Origin: Nymphaea colorata
Taxonomy: Eukaryota; Streptophyta; Magnoliopsida; Nymphaeales; Nymphaeaceae
Length of the DNA stretch: 64,000 bases
Reading direction: 5' to 3'
NCBI RefSeq assembly: GCF_008831285.2
Contig: NC_045146.1
Location: 21,569,149-21,633,148 of the forward strand
Below the pieces are notes generated by a model. It saw nothing but the letters and a program-made list of their open reading frames with translations. It ran no database searches and had not been told where the DNA came from. Shown here piece by piece: positions 26,596 to 37,947 of the stretch; the first letter of the stretch is position 1; each line of letters begins with the position of its first letter. A program made the translations under genes and the position numbers.

Positions 26596-26765
26596 CCAGC
26601 ATCGTCTCGTATCGTTACCTGTTACCGATACGTACGAGGCTGCTCTAGGTTTATTTTTATTAATTATTTTAAAATTAAAAGATTGAGAAAGGATGGCACC
26701 GACTGGTACGTGACGATAAGTATGAGGCCATGTATCGTATCGGTGGAGGAACCGATACGGAGCCA
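26596..26765. mobile_element. Possible small DNA-transposon relic with hairpin ends
   Basis: Both ends of this roughly 170-bp segment carry CGTATCG-type inverted words. The right end has a perfect 9-bp stem, CGTATCGGT and ACCGATACG, at 26736-26759. The left end has an imperfect one around 26611-26635 built from the same letters. The middle is AT-rich. Such GTATCGGTACCGATAC-type sequences are common in decayed plant MITEs. No clear target-site duplication was found, so boundaries are approximate. Confidence 0.4.
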
Positions 26766-27433
26766 GTACCACTGTTTACGAGATTGACAAGGAAATAAAG
26801 GACCTTTTACTTTTACAATGGGGGTTGGCTGTGGCTGTTTGTACATGGAATGGATTTACTTGGGGACAGTAAAATTTCTTTTGCTTTGGGAAAGTAGTGG
26901 GCATGCAAAGAGGACGGACGGGGTCAGGTGAGGTGGGGGCTCCTTTTTTTCTTTTTGTCCATCGCACCTCGCCTCCTGATTCCTCCTCAAATCCAAGCAA
27001 TTTGGTTGATAAAACGACACCCAGGTTCGTTCGCCTCCCATGTGCAACAGTCCGCATTATTCCCGTTATCATAATGCGGGGAACCACGGGTAAATCTCAC
27101 ACAGTTATTCACTTCACTGGTTTAGTGTAACCGGTTGGACTAGGGGTCTATAGGTTAGTAGCTGGTTCGATTTTTATGAGCATGCGTTGACCTTTTGTTA
27201 GACAAGCGACAGAGTCTTTCAACCTAGGTGCGGTTTATTCGAGAATAAAAAAAAGACACTCTTGTTGATGGTGTACCGTCGGTCTACCAAAATCCTCAAA
27301 TAGACTTAAACTGGAGAAAGATGAAAAACTTTTCGCTTTTCTTATAGGGCGATGAGATAAAAAATTTCTCCGCTCACCCTTTTATACAAGCCATTTATAC
27401 AATATGTGGAGGTTTTACATTAAGAGGGTCATA

Positions 27434-27454
27434 TCTCTCTCTCTCTCTCTCTCT
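27434..27454. repeat. (TC)n microsatellite
   Basis: About ten TC units in intergenic DNA. Confidence 0.9.
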
Positions 27455-28065
27455 AAGGTCAGCTTGCATGGTATTTGTAAAACAATGTTTTTTTTGTAAG
27501 TGTACGAGCGACATTGTTTATTGAACTATCTAATCAAGTTTGGTGGGCTAGTTTTTTCAAGTGCTTTACCAGCAAAATAACATTCATCAAACAAATCGTG
27601 TTCAAGCTCCAGGTCTATCGCTATCAATATTTAATCCCTCCCACATGAGGCAACAGTGGAATGGGATTAGCTCCAAGTGCATTTTACATAACCCTTTCGA
27701 CCAACACAAAAAAAATCTTGAGCATGAAAAAGAGGTGAAAGGTAAAACCCTCGCATCAAGTCCCATCTCTGCCTGCTACTTAGTTTTCCCCAATTATATC
27801 ATAAAATTTCTAGCTACGCTAGAAATTTTTGCTGGTTCAAAAATTAACTCACTCAGCTTTAAGGGCACAACTATATACAAATCACAAATCATTTAAAGTA
27901 CCAATATGAAAATAAAGGATTTGTTTGACACCCTCGGAAGCGCGATACAGATTGTGGAACATTTTCAAGAAATGTTCTTGTTGCCAATATGGAAGACACT
28001 TCCAAAATTATGCATGATATACCAAATCAACATCGAGTTTTTTATTATAAAATATACACTTATAA

Positions 28066-28195
28066 TAGGTGTTCTGAAAATAACGTGTTCTTATTTCACG
28101 GAAGATTGCTTTTGGCTATACTCGATATTTTAGGTGTTCTGAAAATAACGTGTTCTTATTTCACGGAAGATTGCTTTTGGCTATACTCGATATTT
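28066..28195. repeat. Perfect 65-bp tandem duplication
   Basis: 28066-28130 and 28131-28195 are identical over all 65 bases (both begin TAGGTGTTCTGAAAATAACG). Identity indicates a very recent duplication, gene conversion or an assembly duplication. It lies immediately beside the GC-rich island at 28240-28720. Confidence 0.95.
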
Positions 28196-28239
28196 TTGTA
28201 CCGTTGAACTTGAATCTAAAAATTCTTGCTTCTTCGTAT

Positions 28240-28720
28240 CTTCTCAAAACGGCGTTCTTAAAACTTCGTCCACCGGCCACGGCTTTTCAGAGCGGGCGAC
28301 GGGGAAGTGCCCCGTCGCCGGTGGGCCCCAACGGTCGAGGCGCGTACGCGATCCAGTACGACGTCCCAACTCCAAGAACCCAACTGGTTTTTAATCATTG
28401 CGAGGGCATTTCGGTCATTGAAGCCAACTTCGTTAACTCGTGGGGCACGCCCGTCGACGTCTGGGGCCCACACAAACGAGGACGGCTCAGAATTTTTCCT
28501 TTCCCCTCAAGAGAACGTGGGGGCATCGACGTCATTTCGCCACTTTCGAGCAGATGGACGGTGGAGATATCTCGGGACGACGGATTGATAAGATATCGGT
28601 CCAAATCAGGAAAGCGGCCAGGTCCTCGGATCGCGACGCGCTCCCCGGCCGTCCACGTCGGACAACGGCGCTCGTGCAAGAACGGTTCGGGTACAAATCC
28701 GTTCAACCACGACCCGGTTG
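28240..28720. other. GC-rich, CpG-rich island without a recognised gene
   Basis: Sharp rise in GC and CpG against AT-rich flanks. It contains several ACGT-core words (GACGTC, CGACGTCATT) and a 10-bp perfect stem at 28295-28319 (GGCGACGGGG / CCCCGTCGCC, 5-nt loop). A plus-strand frame of 193 codons (28150-28731) runs through it, but overlapping frames on both strands are also open and no domain is visible. It resembles proximal promoter DNA of plant genes, yet no downstream gene could be identified. Confidence 0.5.
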
Positions 28721-28951
28721 TTTGGGACTAACATATATATGTATAATATAAACATGGGCAATTAAATCTATGAATTTCAAGTAGATTTCGATTTAATCAA
28801 AGTCCAAATGAAATATGACGCATGTGGGCTGTTATTAGACCTAGGTCCGACTCCACAATGACAATACAAGATCTGGATCTAGGAATGACTGGACCAACAA
28901 CATGAAAACTTGTGTTAAATGTTCATGGATTGGGCCATGTTGAATCTATTA

Positions 28952-29050
28952 GGTGGCGTTTGATAGTCTTGGATCTCATACACGAGAATATGTATGAGAT
29001 CGACCGTGAGATCACTAGGGATCTCTGATCTGCGACTAACAAACACACCC
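28952..29050. mobile_element. Tourist-like MITE (PIF/Harbinger type), 99 bp
   Basis: The ends GGTGGCGTTTGATAGTC and GACTAACAAACACACCC are imperfect terminal inverted repeats (13 of 17 positions pair). The element is flanked on both sides by TTA (28949-28951 and 29051-29053), the 3-bp target duplication typical of PIF/Harbinger elements. The interior contains further inverted words around GGATCTCATAC / GTATGAGATC. It is too short to code for protein and would depend on a transposase elsewhere. Confidence 0.6.
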
Positions 29051-29668
29051 TTACAGATCCGAGTTGTAACATACATTGACTTCATTAGTATGAGACCTGA
29101 AAATGGAGGACAGGCAATCCTGCACATCAGCATAGAACGCTTCAATTTGAACCAATGTTTGATGCCAATCTTCTTCCCAAGAGTCTTGGATATATTAAAT
29201 TTATTTAGGTGAGATCCAATGTCAAAATTGAATGTTCATCATCTCGTTGACCTAGTTAAAAAATTAAATGGGCTTACCCCTAACCTGTTTCTCCAATAAA
29301 TAATACATCTTATTTGATAGTACGACTAATTAACGACATAATATTGATCGTTGGAACTTAAACGAGTCAAGATCGAATCAAACTTAAGCGAATGAGTTTG
29401 AGACGAGCCTTGACATACAGAAGAATTGTGAATGTGGACCGTGATGTCAATTGAAAACAAAAATATCATGAGGTGGTTCTCTTTTACTCAACAAACAAAT
29501 TCAAGCAGGCAACTGAAAATCTGCGATGAGTTGAGCAGGTATCCGTAAATAGTGGAAATATAGGAGGCCCCCAACTGCCAAACCGAAAGAAAGCCCGGAA
29601 TCCCGCACAGGGATTGGGCCCAAAGGAATAAACAAATGGAAGCAAAAGGCAAAAGCGTTTATGCCGCT

Positions 29669-29678
29669 CCCACGTGGG
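29669..29678. promoter_or_regulatory. Palindromic G-box (CCCACGTGGG)
   Basis: A perfect 10-bp palindrome around CACGTG, the core bound by plant bZIP and bHLH factors. No adjacent gene is visible, so a regulatory role is unproven. Confidence 0.35.
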
Positions 29679-30771
29679 TAAACCGTCAGGGAAAGAATAA
29701 AATTACAATTTCGTGCTCCTGTCTATGAAAATTTACTGAAAACGTCCAGAGGTTTTCTATCTATACATTTTAGGTCCTATGTGTGTCTGGTTTTTTTTTT
29801 AATGCACGACTTTCCAGGATCAACCTTCATATGTCTAATGTTATATAGATTTGAATGAACAGACGGATGCATCGCATCGTTCCTTACTTCTCCATTGGAA
29901 AAGAAGGGCTCTAAACTATAGATATATATATATGGCTATAAAAAAAAAATAGTTCGATGGAGACGACAAGTTTTGGCCGATATTTGAAGGACGCACTCCG
30001 TTTTCTTCTCACATGCACTTTGTGGTCCTTCCCTTTCTCATGCAAATTAAATCTTCGGAACTGCCTTCTGTAGGATAAAAAGAAAGAGAGCATAATTGCG
30101 AGTATCTTACAAATGGTGGACCTGGGTGAAAAAATATAAATTAAATAGAAAAGTTAGAAAATGAGGAGCACTGGGCCGCTGGCGTCAGGCTCACGCGGCT
30201 ATGGGTAGAGAGAGAAGGGAAGAAAGCATGGCCTTCTCCTCCTCGGGATTTATAAAAGGGAAAAGAGAGGGCTGGCTTTTATTTTATTGTTTAATGCTCC
30301 ACAGGTATTACATGCATTTTCAGGGTTTAGAGTCAACCTGACGAGATATTTTAATTGAATAAAACAGCAATTTGTAGCAAATATCTTTAGGGTCATTTGG
30401 GTATTATTATCACATTTTAACTCATTGTAACAATTAACATAATAAATAACTTAAATATATTATGGTTACTGTAAAAAAGGCCGTGCAAATAAAATGTAGG
30501 TCAGGAACTTAGGAGCAATCACCAATCCCATGAAGTTAGGAAGGCTTGAGATGAGATAAAATGGATATAGCGCTAATGGAATTGAACCATAACCCATTGA
30601 CGGCAGCTGCAATTAATCTCCTTTATGATAAGCACGTTGGATGTAGCCATGCTCTGTCAAGCAATTTCCTCACTTCTTCAACTATGTTCAATTCCTAATT
30701 AAGTAAGTGAGACTCGCATTGATAAAAGGACTTACAAAAATGAAGCAAATGCCCTGTAATTTTATTTGAAA

Positions 30772-30800
30772 TCTCTCTCTCTCTCTCTCTCTAACACACA

Positions 30801-30841
<41 letters not shown>
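30772..30841. repeat. (TC)n - (TA)n compound microsatellite
   Basis: About 11 TC units (30772-30793), a short ACACACA linker, then about 18 TA units (30805-30841). Confidence 0.9.
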
Positions 30842-30842
<1 letters not shown>

Positions 30843-31734
30843 CCAAACCTTGAAATGCTATATTATTAAAGAACGATTTCAACTATTGATTTCTTTGTTC
30901 CATGTGAAAAGTTGACAAAATCAGTCTTGGCACCAACCCATTTCTCTTTCTCTCACTGTAAATGAAATTTTAATGGTGACTTTCTTTATCCAACTGATCC
31001 ATGAGGCCCATAGATTCAGTGTCATGGATGGTTGAGATAAAAACAAGAAGAAAAAAATGATAAACATTTTAGTCATATAGTATTAGTTCACTCTTTTTTT
31101 TTATTTCTTTGACATAAAATCCACAATTCATGGCACCCAAATATTTAGCTGTTTGGCTGACTCGTATAAGTCCAATTCAAAAAAATCAACAGTAAAGGTT
31201 TGTTAAAAAATAATCAAATTTGATATATAAATTAGATTCTACAGTTATTATGTGATTATTCTCGAGTTTTTTTTGGGCCGAAAAACCGCCAACAAAATTT
31301 TGATGGACTCTTGTCATATCTTTAATCCATGGATTAATTAATCGAACATTTTGCATCTTAATTTTTAGAAACAATGCATCAAACTGCTGGGCAACCACGT
31401 CTGAACACCTTGTAAGATTCTTAACATATGAAATTTAGTCTATGGCTTTTCAGAAACGTAGCCCTCTTCTTGTTATGAATCTAACCCAAGCAAGAACTCA
31501 AAATTCTGAAACAATGAAATGTCATTTACAAAAATCTGATATCCAAATCAGGTTTTATAACATGAGTTTAACCAATACATTCGAATTTTTTACCTCAAAA
31601 TTCAATCCACGTTTTTTCTTTATCTTATAATTCTTAGCATAATGAGTTCATTTAAACAGTTAGGTTTATAAAAATCGTCCGTATTCTCTCTCTCCCCCCT
31701 TTTAGGTCCAATACTCGGTTATAATGTTATACAA

Positions 31735-31735
31735 T

Positions 31736-31797
<62 letters not shown>

Positions 31798-31808
31798 GAG
31801 AGAGAGAA
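31735..31808. repeat. (TC)n-(TA)n-(AG)n self-complementary microsatellite
   Basis: A TC run (31735-31762), a TA run (about 31764-31792) and an AG run (31795-31808) in immediate succession. TC and AG arms are complementary and the TA centre is self-complementary, so the whole block can fold as one hairpin or cruciform. Confidence 0.9.
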
Positions 31809-32894
31809 CATGTAAGCAATGAAAGCCAGAGTTCGAACAATCAAGGAAAAATAATCAGGTAAAAGAAAAAAAATGCACGAACCTCTCCCTCTCCTTCTCT
31901 CTAAAAAGAACATACTGACTTAAATGGAGGTGGCTGAAAACCAATTCGATTAAAGGAACTCAAGATGAAAACAAAATTGATCGCAGGAGGAGGAAATTGG
32001 CAAGAAGAAAGTGCTTTTTTTTCCCTGCTTACAACACCACCAACAACAAAACTTACAGAGAACAAAAAGGATGAACGAGAGAAGACAAAACAGAATCCTG
32101 AGATCAGAAAATGTACAGATACACGGGCAATTGGGACATCAGGAAATTCAAAATAAATTTAGAAAAAAGCTTCAATGGAAAACGAAATATCATCCCCTCA
32201 TTCATTCTCTCCCTCTCTTTTTTCTCTAGCTTCCTTTTTTTTTTTTTCTATAGCTCCCCCAAGAAATGAGAAAGGGAAAAGAAATTCCAGATAAAGCGCA
32301 AAAACAATACGAATTTCGAGATCGAACGGCCAGAGTTTCATCTCTCAAATTTGCACCTTTAAACGGAAGCCTTTCATCTTCCGGCCACCATCCGAACTCG
32401 CCGGCTTCTCCGCCGGATATACCAAACTGCACGTAAAGCCGGCGATCTCCGAATCTACTTCTCTTGTGGGGATTTTCTGTTTCCTTTCCCTTTGCTCTTT
32501 TTGTTTCTGCAAGATTAGGGGATGTCCTGTCTTTCGATTCAATCTCCGCCGTCGATGTTCCGAATATTAATTTATTAAATAAATAAATAAATAAAATGGT
32601 TTTTTCTTACTGGAAGCCATGAAGAAACTGGGTGGTAGGACTCGAAGAAGAAGAACGACTCGAGGGGGGTTATTCGCGAGGCCTGTCCGGAAGATTTCGG
32701 CCTCAGAGAAATAGGTACATATGGTACACTTTCAAATCGAAGATGAAGAATGGAGGACAAAAAAAAAAAAAAAGAAAGAAGAAGACCGACCGAAGAAGGA
32801 AACGAAGGAACGACAAAGAAGATAGTAAGTAGAAGAAGAAGAAGAAGAAGAAGAAGAAGAAAAGGAGGAGGGAAGAAGAAGAAGAGGGTGGTGG

Positions 32895-33488
32895 TTATTG
32901 AACCATGGTGATGAACGAGCCAGCGTTGCCGGTGGAAGTTGGTGCCCCCTGCCTTGGGTACTGCGCCTCGTAGGCCGCCGGTATCCGCGTGCTTGGCTCC
33001 CTGTCGTCGTCCTCTTCGTCGTCGTCGTCTTCATCATCTCGCTCCTCATCGTCGTCGGCCTCGACGTTGTCGCTGTCGGGATCGTCCATGTCCATAACCG
33101 CCTGGTGCTGCAGTTTATGGCCCATCAACCCCTTCACAATGTCTTCTGGCTTCAATCCAAAGCCACAATAATTTCAATGAATTCGGAATGAAGGAAAACT
33201 AAAAAATGAACAACAATTGATTATTGATTCGACGACGAACTTGGTGCTTGTATTTTTGTCCCTTGAAGCTCAGAGGATCGACAGAACGAGCGACGCATAA
33301 GCCAAAGCGAGAACAATAATCACCGTGATCATGATTTGTGTTCATGCCTTTTCTTCTAAACCAAAAGCGTCCTCGCCCTCTCATCATTAGCACAAGATGA
33401 CAGAAACTGTGTGAGGAAATGACTAAACCAGTCTCCCCCCAACGGAAACTCCGGCATGACGGAGAGGCCAGTTTTGTCATTTCTCCTC

Positions 33489-33562
<74 letters not shown>

Positions 33563-36206
33563 TCACGATCATTTTTACCTTCTTCGCTCCCACGCCGTTG
33601 CCTTCTTCCACTGCGCCCGAGTAGAAGCCTGCCCCGTTGTTGCTGTTGTTTTTGCCCTTCTGTCCCTGCATTGCTGATCCGCCGTCACCCCCACGGCCGT
33701 TTTCTCCGTCGCCGCCTTCTTTCTCAGGCGGGGCAGCCGATATCGGGGTTGGCATGATCGCCAAGATGTCGCCGCCGGTGTGGTGCTCTGGGGGCAGGCT
33801 TGGCTCGCGGGGCGACTCTAGGTCGGGCTTGCTTGAGTTGCCGCCGAGGATCTTCTTGCGGTAGAGAGCGTCAAGCTGGGGGAAGTAGGGGCACGTCTTC
33901 GAGTCCTCCGGCCGCTTCTTGTTGCTCTCCTTCACTTTCTTGTAGTACTTGTTGATGTTCTCCCACTTCTCTTTGCATCTCTTGGCGCTGCGCTTATAGC
34001 CCATCTTCCCCATCTCCGCAGAGATCTCCTCCCAAAGTGGGCCCTTGGGTCCCGCTTCCTGGTACCTCGACTCGAGCCCACTCCGGAGATTGATCAGCGC
34101 TAGCACCTCCACTTTCGGCCACCGGGAGCTCGCCGTTTCGAACCCCCCCGAGCACGGCTCCTGCTCGTGAGCTACGATATCGGTACTCGACGATGGCATT
34201 GGCCTTATCTCTACCTGTTGCTGCTGCTGAGGCGGAGGTGGCGGCGGCTGCGGCTGGTGGTGTTGGTTGTGGTGGTGCTGCTTGTGCGGCGGCTGCACGG
34301 CTGGAATTGTGACGACGGGAGCGGTGGAAACAGCCGGCGCGAGCTGCTGGGGGGGAGGCGGCTGTGGAGGAGGTGGGAGGTGGATAGTTTGGCCGGTGAA
34401 CTTCTGAAGGAAGGCGATCATGGCGGCGTCCCTCGATGCCGACATTGCGCGTTCTTGAGCAAGAACGTCGAGCTCCTTATTTAGCCTAGCCATCTCTTGG
34501 CGTTTCCACGCTTCTTCCCTTATCATTCTGTCTTCTTCTCTCTTTTCTATGGTCTCTAGAAACTTTTGCTGCAGCGCCACCTGCTTCTCCACCACCTGCT
34601 TCATCAGCCCCTCGAAGAAATTCATCATTTTCCGAGTGCTCGACTCGGAAGATCTCTTGCGCTTTCTATGGCTTTGTTCCTGGATTTCCTCGGACGAGTC
34701 TCCGGACGTTGAGGACCCGCCGGAGGATAGGCTGATCTCGCGGCTCAGATCGGTGGGGATCCTCGTTAAAATTGGTGGTCCGGGGATGGTCGGCCGGCTC
34801 GGTTGGCTAGGGGCGGCCGCGGTTGTGGCACTGCTTGGCTGAGTCTGCATTCTTGTGGCACTCCCCATGACACCACTTGCCACGACAGTGGGGCTGTGAA
34901 TTGTACTTGCGGCTGCTGGTGGTGGCGGCGCAGCCACCGTGGTGACCGCTACTGGTGTTGTGGTAGAGGTGGAGATGGCGTTGGAGGTGCCACTGGTACT
35001 GCCATGGAGCGCCTCCAATTGCTTAAAAAATCGGTAGTTCTTTCCGTCCTGCCGGCCGGCCCTTCCTTCCTTGGTCCTCTTGTAGTACTTGTGAACGTTC
35101 TCGAATTTCTCTTTGCACTTCTTGGAGCTTCTGTTGTACCCCAATTCCGCTAGCTTCCTGTGAATCACAAGCAAGGGTAGGGCGTGAGTTCAGGGATATA
35201 GAGCAAATGGCATAATTGCTTCGTGCCTATAGATAGACCTGTAGTGAAAAAGGAATCCAGGACGCGGAATATTATATTTGCAATTTGGGTGTCCTTTTTT
35301 TCTTCTTCTTTTTGGACCAAAGATTGAAGGCCAGGTGATGATAATTCTGATTGGTGGTGGAGATGGAGATGACGATGAGGGTGATGATGGTGAGGGTGAT
35401 AGAAGTGAGATAGTCGGAGAGAATAGCATCTCCCTAGCAGCTAACAGCAAACAACAGAGTCCCCTATGATCCGTGGTACGACATAATTGAATCGTTACCA
35501 GTCTTTTTCTCTATTTTCCCCCTTTTTTTCGGTATATCGGACTATGTACTGAAACCCTTGCAAGCAGCACGGTTGTCCGTGAAGTTTTCTTCGTTACCTG
35601 GATCTGCGAATCCCTCACAACCTAAATTTAGAGAGAGGGAGAGAGAGAATGAGAGTTGAACGCCAAGGGTTCTGTGTTCGTTGAATTCGTTGTAGGTCCA
35701 GTGTTGAGAGACTATGGACTGATTGAGAGAGGTTGCTGGGTCTCCATCGCATTCACAGAAAGCAGAAGGGAGGAGGTGGAGAAGCGATTTCGTGGTGGTA
35801 GAGAGCCATACCTCGACACATCTTCCCAGAGAGGGCCCTTGAGGGTGGCGTCGCGGAAAGCGGCGTCCATTTCCGACCTGATCTTCAAGAGGGCGAGAGT
35901 CTCCTGCCTCGGCCACCGGTTCCCACCAGCTCCCCTCTCGGCCTCCTCCCCCGCAAGCGCCTCATCGTCGGGGAAGCCACCCCCCGCCCCCACGGGCACC
36001 AACTCCTCGAAATTGGCCGATCTGGCTGGCGGCCTCGAGCTGATCGGAGACGCGGCCTCCGCCAGTGGCTGCTGCTGCTGCTCCGAGTGTTGGTGCTGAG
36101 AGGTCGATATGTCGTGGCCGCCGGAAATTCCCATCATGTGGCCCCGTCCCCCGGCGGCCCCTCCCCCATACTGCGTCACTTCATATGGAGACCCTCCTTG
36201 CTGCAT
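32895..36206 (-). CDS. GTL1: GT-2 / GTL1-like trihelix transcription factor
   Basis: Three exons on the minus strand: 36206-35812, 35157-33579 and 33149-32895. Splice sites are AG|GTATGG...CACAG|GAAG (intron 654 bp) and AAG|GTAAAA...TGAAG|CCAG (intron 429 bp); phases close to give 742 residues. Order: Gly/Gln-rich start with the conserved SPISSRPP; first trihelix DNA-binding domain about 97-182 (RWPRQETLALLKIRSEMD, LWEDVSRKLAELGY, split by intron 1); KRKR nuclear signal about 297; central helical region about 315-387; His/Pro/Gln-rich linker; second trihelix about 477-565 (RWPKVEVLALINLRSGLE, CKEKWENINKYYKK); KPEDIV motif, acidic tract and ITMVQ terminus. This matches Arabidopsis GTL1/DF1, nuclear GT-element binders; GTL1 represses SDD1 and restrains ploidy-linked cell growth. 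Orthology to GTL1 rather than DF1 or GT-2 is inference. A long CU repeat lies just inside intron 2. Confidence 0.95.
33490..33556. repeat. (AC)n-(AG)n repeat inside intron 2 of the trihelix gene
   Basis: Plus strand reads CA dinucleotides (33490-33498) then about 29 GA units (33499-33556). On the coding strand this is a CU run beginning 22 nt after the 5' splice site (intron starts at 33578). If the intron is retained, the reading frame continues as a Ser-Leu repeat and stops at 33479-33477. Confidence 0.9.
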
Positions 36207-37100
36207 ATTTCTTCCGCCGCCCCCTCTCCCTTGCCCCTTCCCTCTTTTTACCTATCTTGTCCACTCTTTCTTTTACATAAAACACACAATTCCTCCCGTT
36301 CCTTCCCCAGGGAGAGAGAAAGAGAGAGAGCTAGGGAAGGAAATCTGCAAGGTGGGGGTGAAAAAAAAGGAAGAGGAAGGGCGGGGGCCAACTGGAAAGC
36401 TGTGGGGGAGATGCCAAAGAAATCTAGAGATAGAGAGAGACCGTGGGGTGAAGAGAAACGGAGCAGGATTGACAAGGAAGGAAAAGGAAAAATAACTTGA
36501 AAGAAATAAAATAATCGAAAGGGAGGCAGAGAAAATTAGAGAAATGGATGGATGAATCATGTAAGAGATGGGAGGGAAGGAAGGAAGGGGGAAAGAAGGA
36601 GATGAAGAAGAAGAAAGCGGAGAGTGGCGACGATTATTATGAGGATGATGGTGGTGGTGGTGGCGGTGATGATGACCCCCTCAACTTGATAAAACAAATA
36701 GAGATGCTTCGTTGTCAGCCGAGAGAGGAGGAGGAGGAGAGGAAGCGGAAGAAGAGGAGGTGTAAGTGGTGTGCTTGCTTTGCACCTAATAACATTTGTT
36801 AAAAAGAAGCCCCGACTTCTATATTTCCTCCTTTTCCCCTTTTCCCTTTTTTTTTTTTTGCATGTCCGAACCCCCAGCACTACTCAATTCCCCCAGCAGT
36901 GGTAGTGCTGTTTTTGCTTAAAGAGCTCACGGTGAAAAGAAAAAAGAATCGTAACAATACCTCTCAGTCTCAGTCACTGAAGAATTCACCCTCCACTGCA
37001 GTCACTCCCTGATAAAAAAAAAAAGCTCCAAAGAAACCCTAGATCTTCTTCTCTCCCTCTGTTTTATTTTTTTTTTTTTTACCTTGTGAGATATGGAGGG
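36207..37100 (-). promoter_or_regulatory. Probable 5' leader and promoter of the trihelix gene
   Basis: Strongly strand-biased DNA: on the coding strand it is CT-rich, with TC runs around 36310-36330 and 36430-36442, typical of plant 5' UTRs and Y-patch promoters and of GAGA-binding (BBR/BPC) sites. A telo-box-like AAACCCTAG is present on the plus strand at about 37037-37045. No exact transcription start can be set. Open frames in this stretch, such as the 84-codon plus-strand frame at 36548-36802, are low-complexity and not credible genes. Confidence 0.45.
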
Positions 37101-37914
37101 GGTGAAATGGAGAGTGCTCAGTAAATTCGAGAATGTGGAAGGAGGAGAAGAGAGCAGACAGGAACACACTGAACAGCTGTAGCGTGGGCCCCCGTCACTT
37201 GGGTGGGTGAGGTGGGGATCGTTCCGGACGTGCTTCCTCCCGAATTATACCATACCCCCTTTCACACCACCACCAGTCCCTGCCAACGGCCGGCGGCTTT
37301 CCGGCCGCTCTCCGGCGTTCACGCCCGCCATATCAGCAGCCTTCCTTCCCTTCCGCCCTGACGTGCAACATCGAGTTTAAAAATTTTACCATGAAAAGAA
37401 AATGACGGTGTTACCCTTGGCACGGTTGACCTCAGAGAAATCGCGCCGATCGATGAGAAGAAGATAGGGAGGTCGGGAAGGGGAGAAGGAAGGGGGGGGG
37501 GCAGTTTCGTCTCCTTCGTGGGAGATCATCCTCCTTCCCCTGCCGCTGCCGCTGCTTTCCTTTCTCTTTTTTAATATTCCGTTGTCTTGGATCTCACGCG
37601 GTAACTATCTTTTCTTTTCTTCTCTTTGTCCTCTTACGTTATTATCTTTTACCCTTTTCCATTATTAAATATCAGCAGCAATTTTCTTTGCTCCTCTCCT
37701 TTTCTTTTGTTTTTACCAGTCTTTTATCTTGGTGGCAAAGAAAGGAAGGAGGGATGGAATTGGAGCCCTCCTTCCTTCTCTCTCCTTTTTAACTCCCCGT
37801 TCATAATCACGTCCCTACCACTTGTCGCCTGATTAAGAGTTATCCTTACTGCCACGTCACCGTCCGGCTGCCTCTTTCTCTCTCTTGTTGTATTTATTTA
37901 TTTATCTTTTTTTA

Positions 37915-37915
37915 A

Positions 37916-37942
<27 letters not shown>
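37915..37942. repeat. (TC)n microsatellite
   Basis: About 13 TC units in the distal upstream region of the trihelix gene. Confidence 0.9.

Positions 37943-37947
<5 letters not shown>

Larger units (their letters stand above)
19680..28065. other. Gene-free intergenic region
   Basis: No supported gene. It contains an ATA/TAA microsatellite (22505-22531), a moderately GC-rich purine/pyrimidine-biased patch (about 23640-23870), a TA microsatellite (24774-24797), a transposon-like segment with two hairpins (26596-26765) and a CT repeat (27434-27454). The longest open frame (239 codons, minus strand, 21221-21940) is Phe/Leu/Lys-rich low-complexity sequence typical of chance translation of AT-rich DNA. 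Confidence 0.55.
28196..32894. other. Gene-free region downstream of the trihelix gene
   Basis: Apart from the GC island, the MITE and microsatellites listed separately, this is AT-rich spacer. The last several hundred bases (about 31900-32894) must contain the 3' UTR and polyadenylation region of the minus-strand trihelix gene; they include a TAAA tetranucleotide run (32574-32594), a poly-A tract (32758-32773) and a GAA-type run (about 32831-32862). No further gene is supported. Confidence 0.55.

Noticed and set aside
33477-33578. Ser-Leu repeat tail at the end of the second trihelix exon
   Set aside because: It is translation of intronic CU repeat; the AAG|GTAAAA donor and the KPEDIV-ITMVQ exon at 33149-32895 give the family-typical C-terminus.
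33419-33757. Arg-Glu repeat frames over the GA microsatellite
   Set aside because: Shadow translation of the intronic repeat and of the antisense strand of the trihelix exon.
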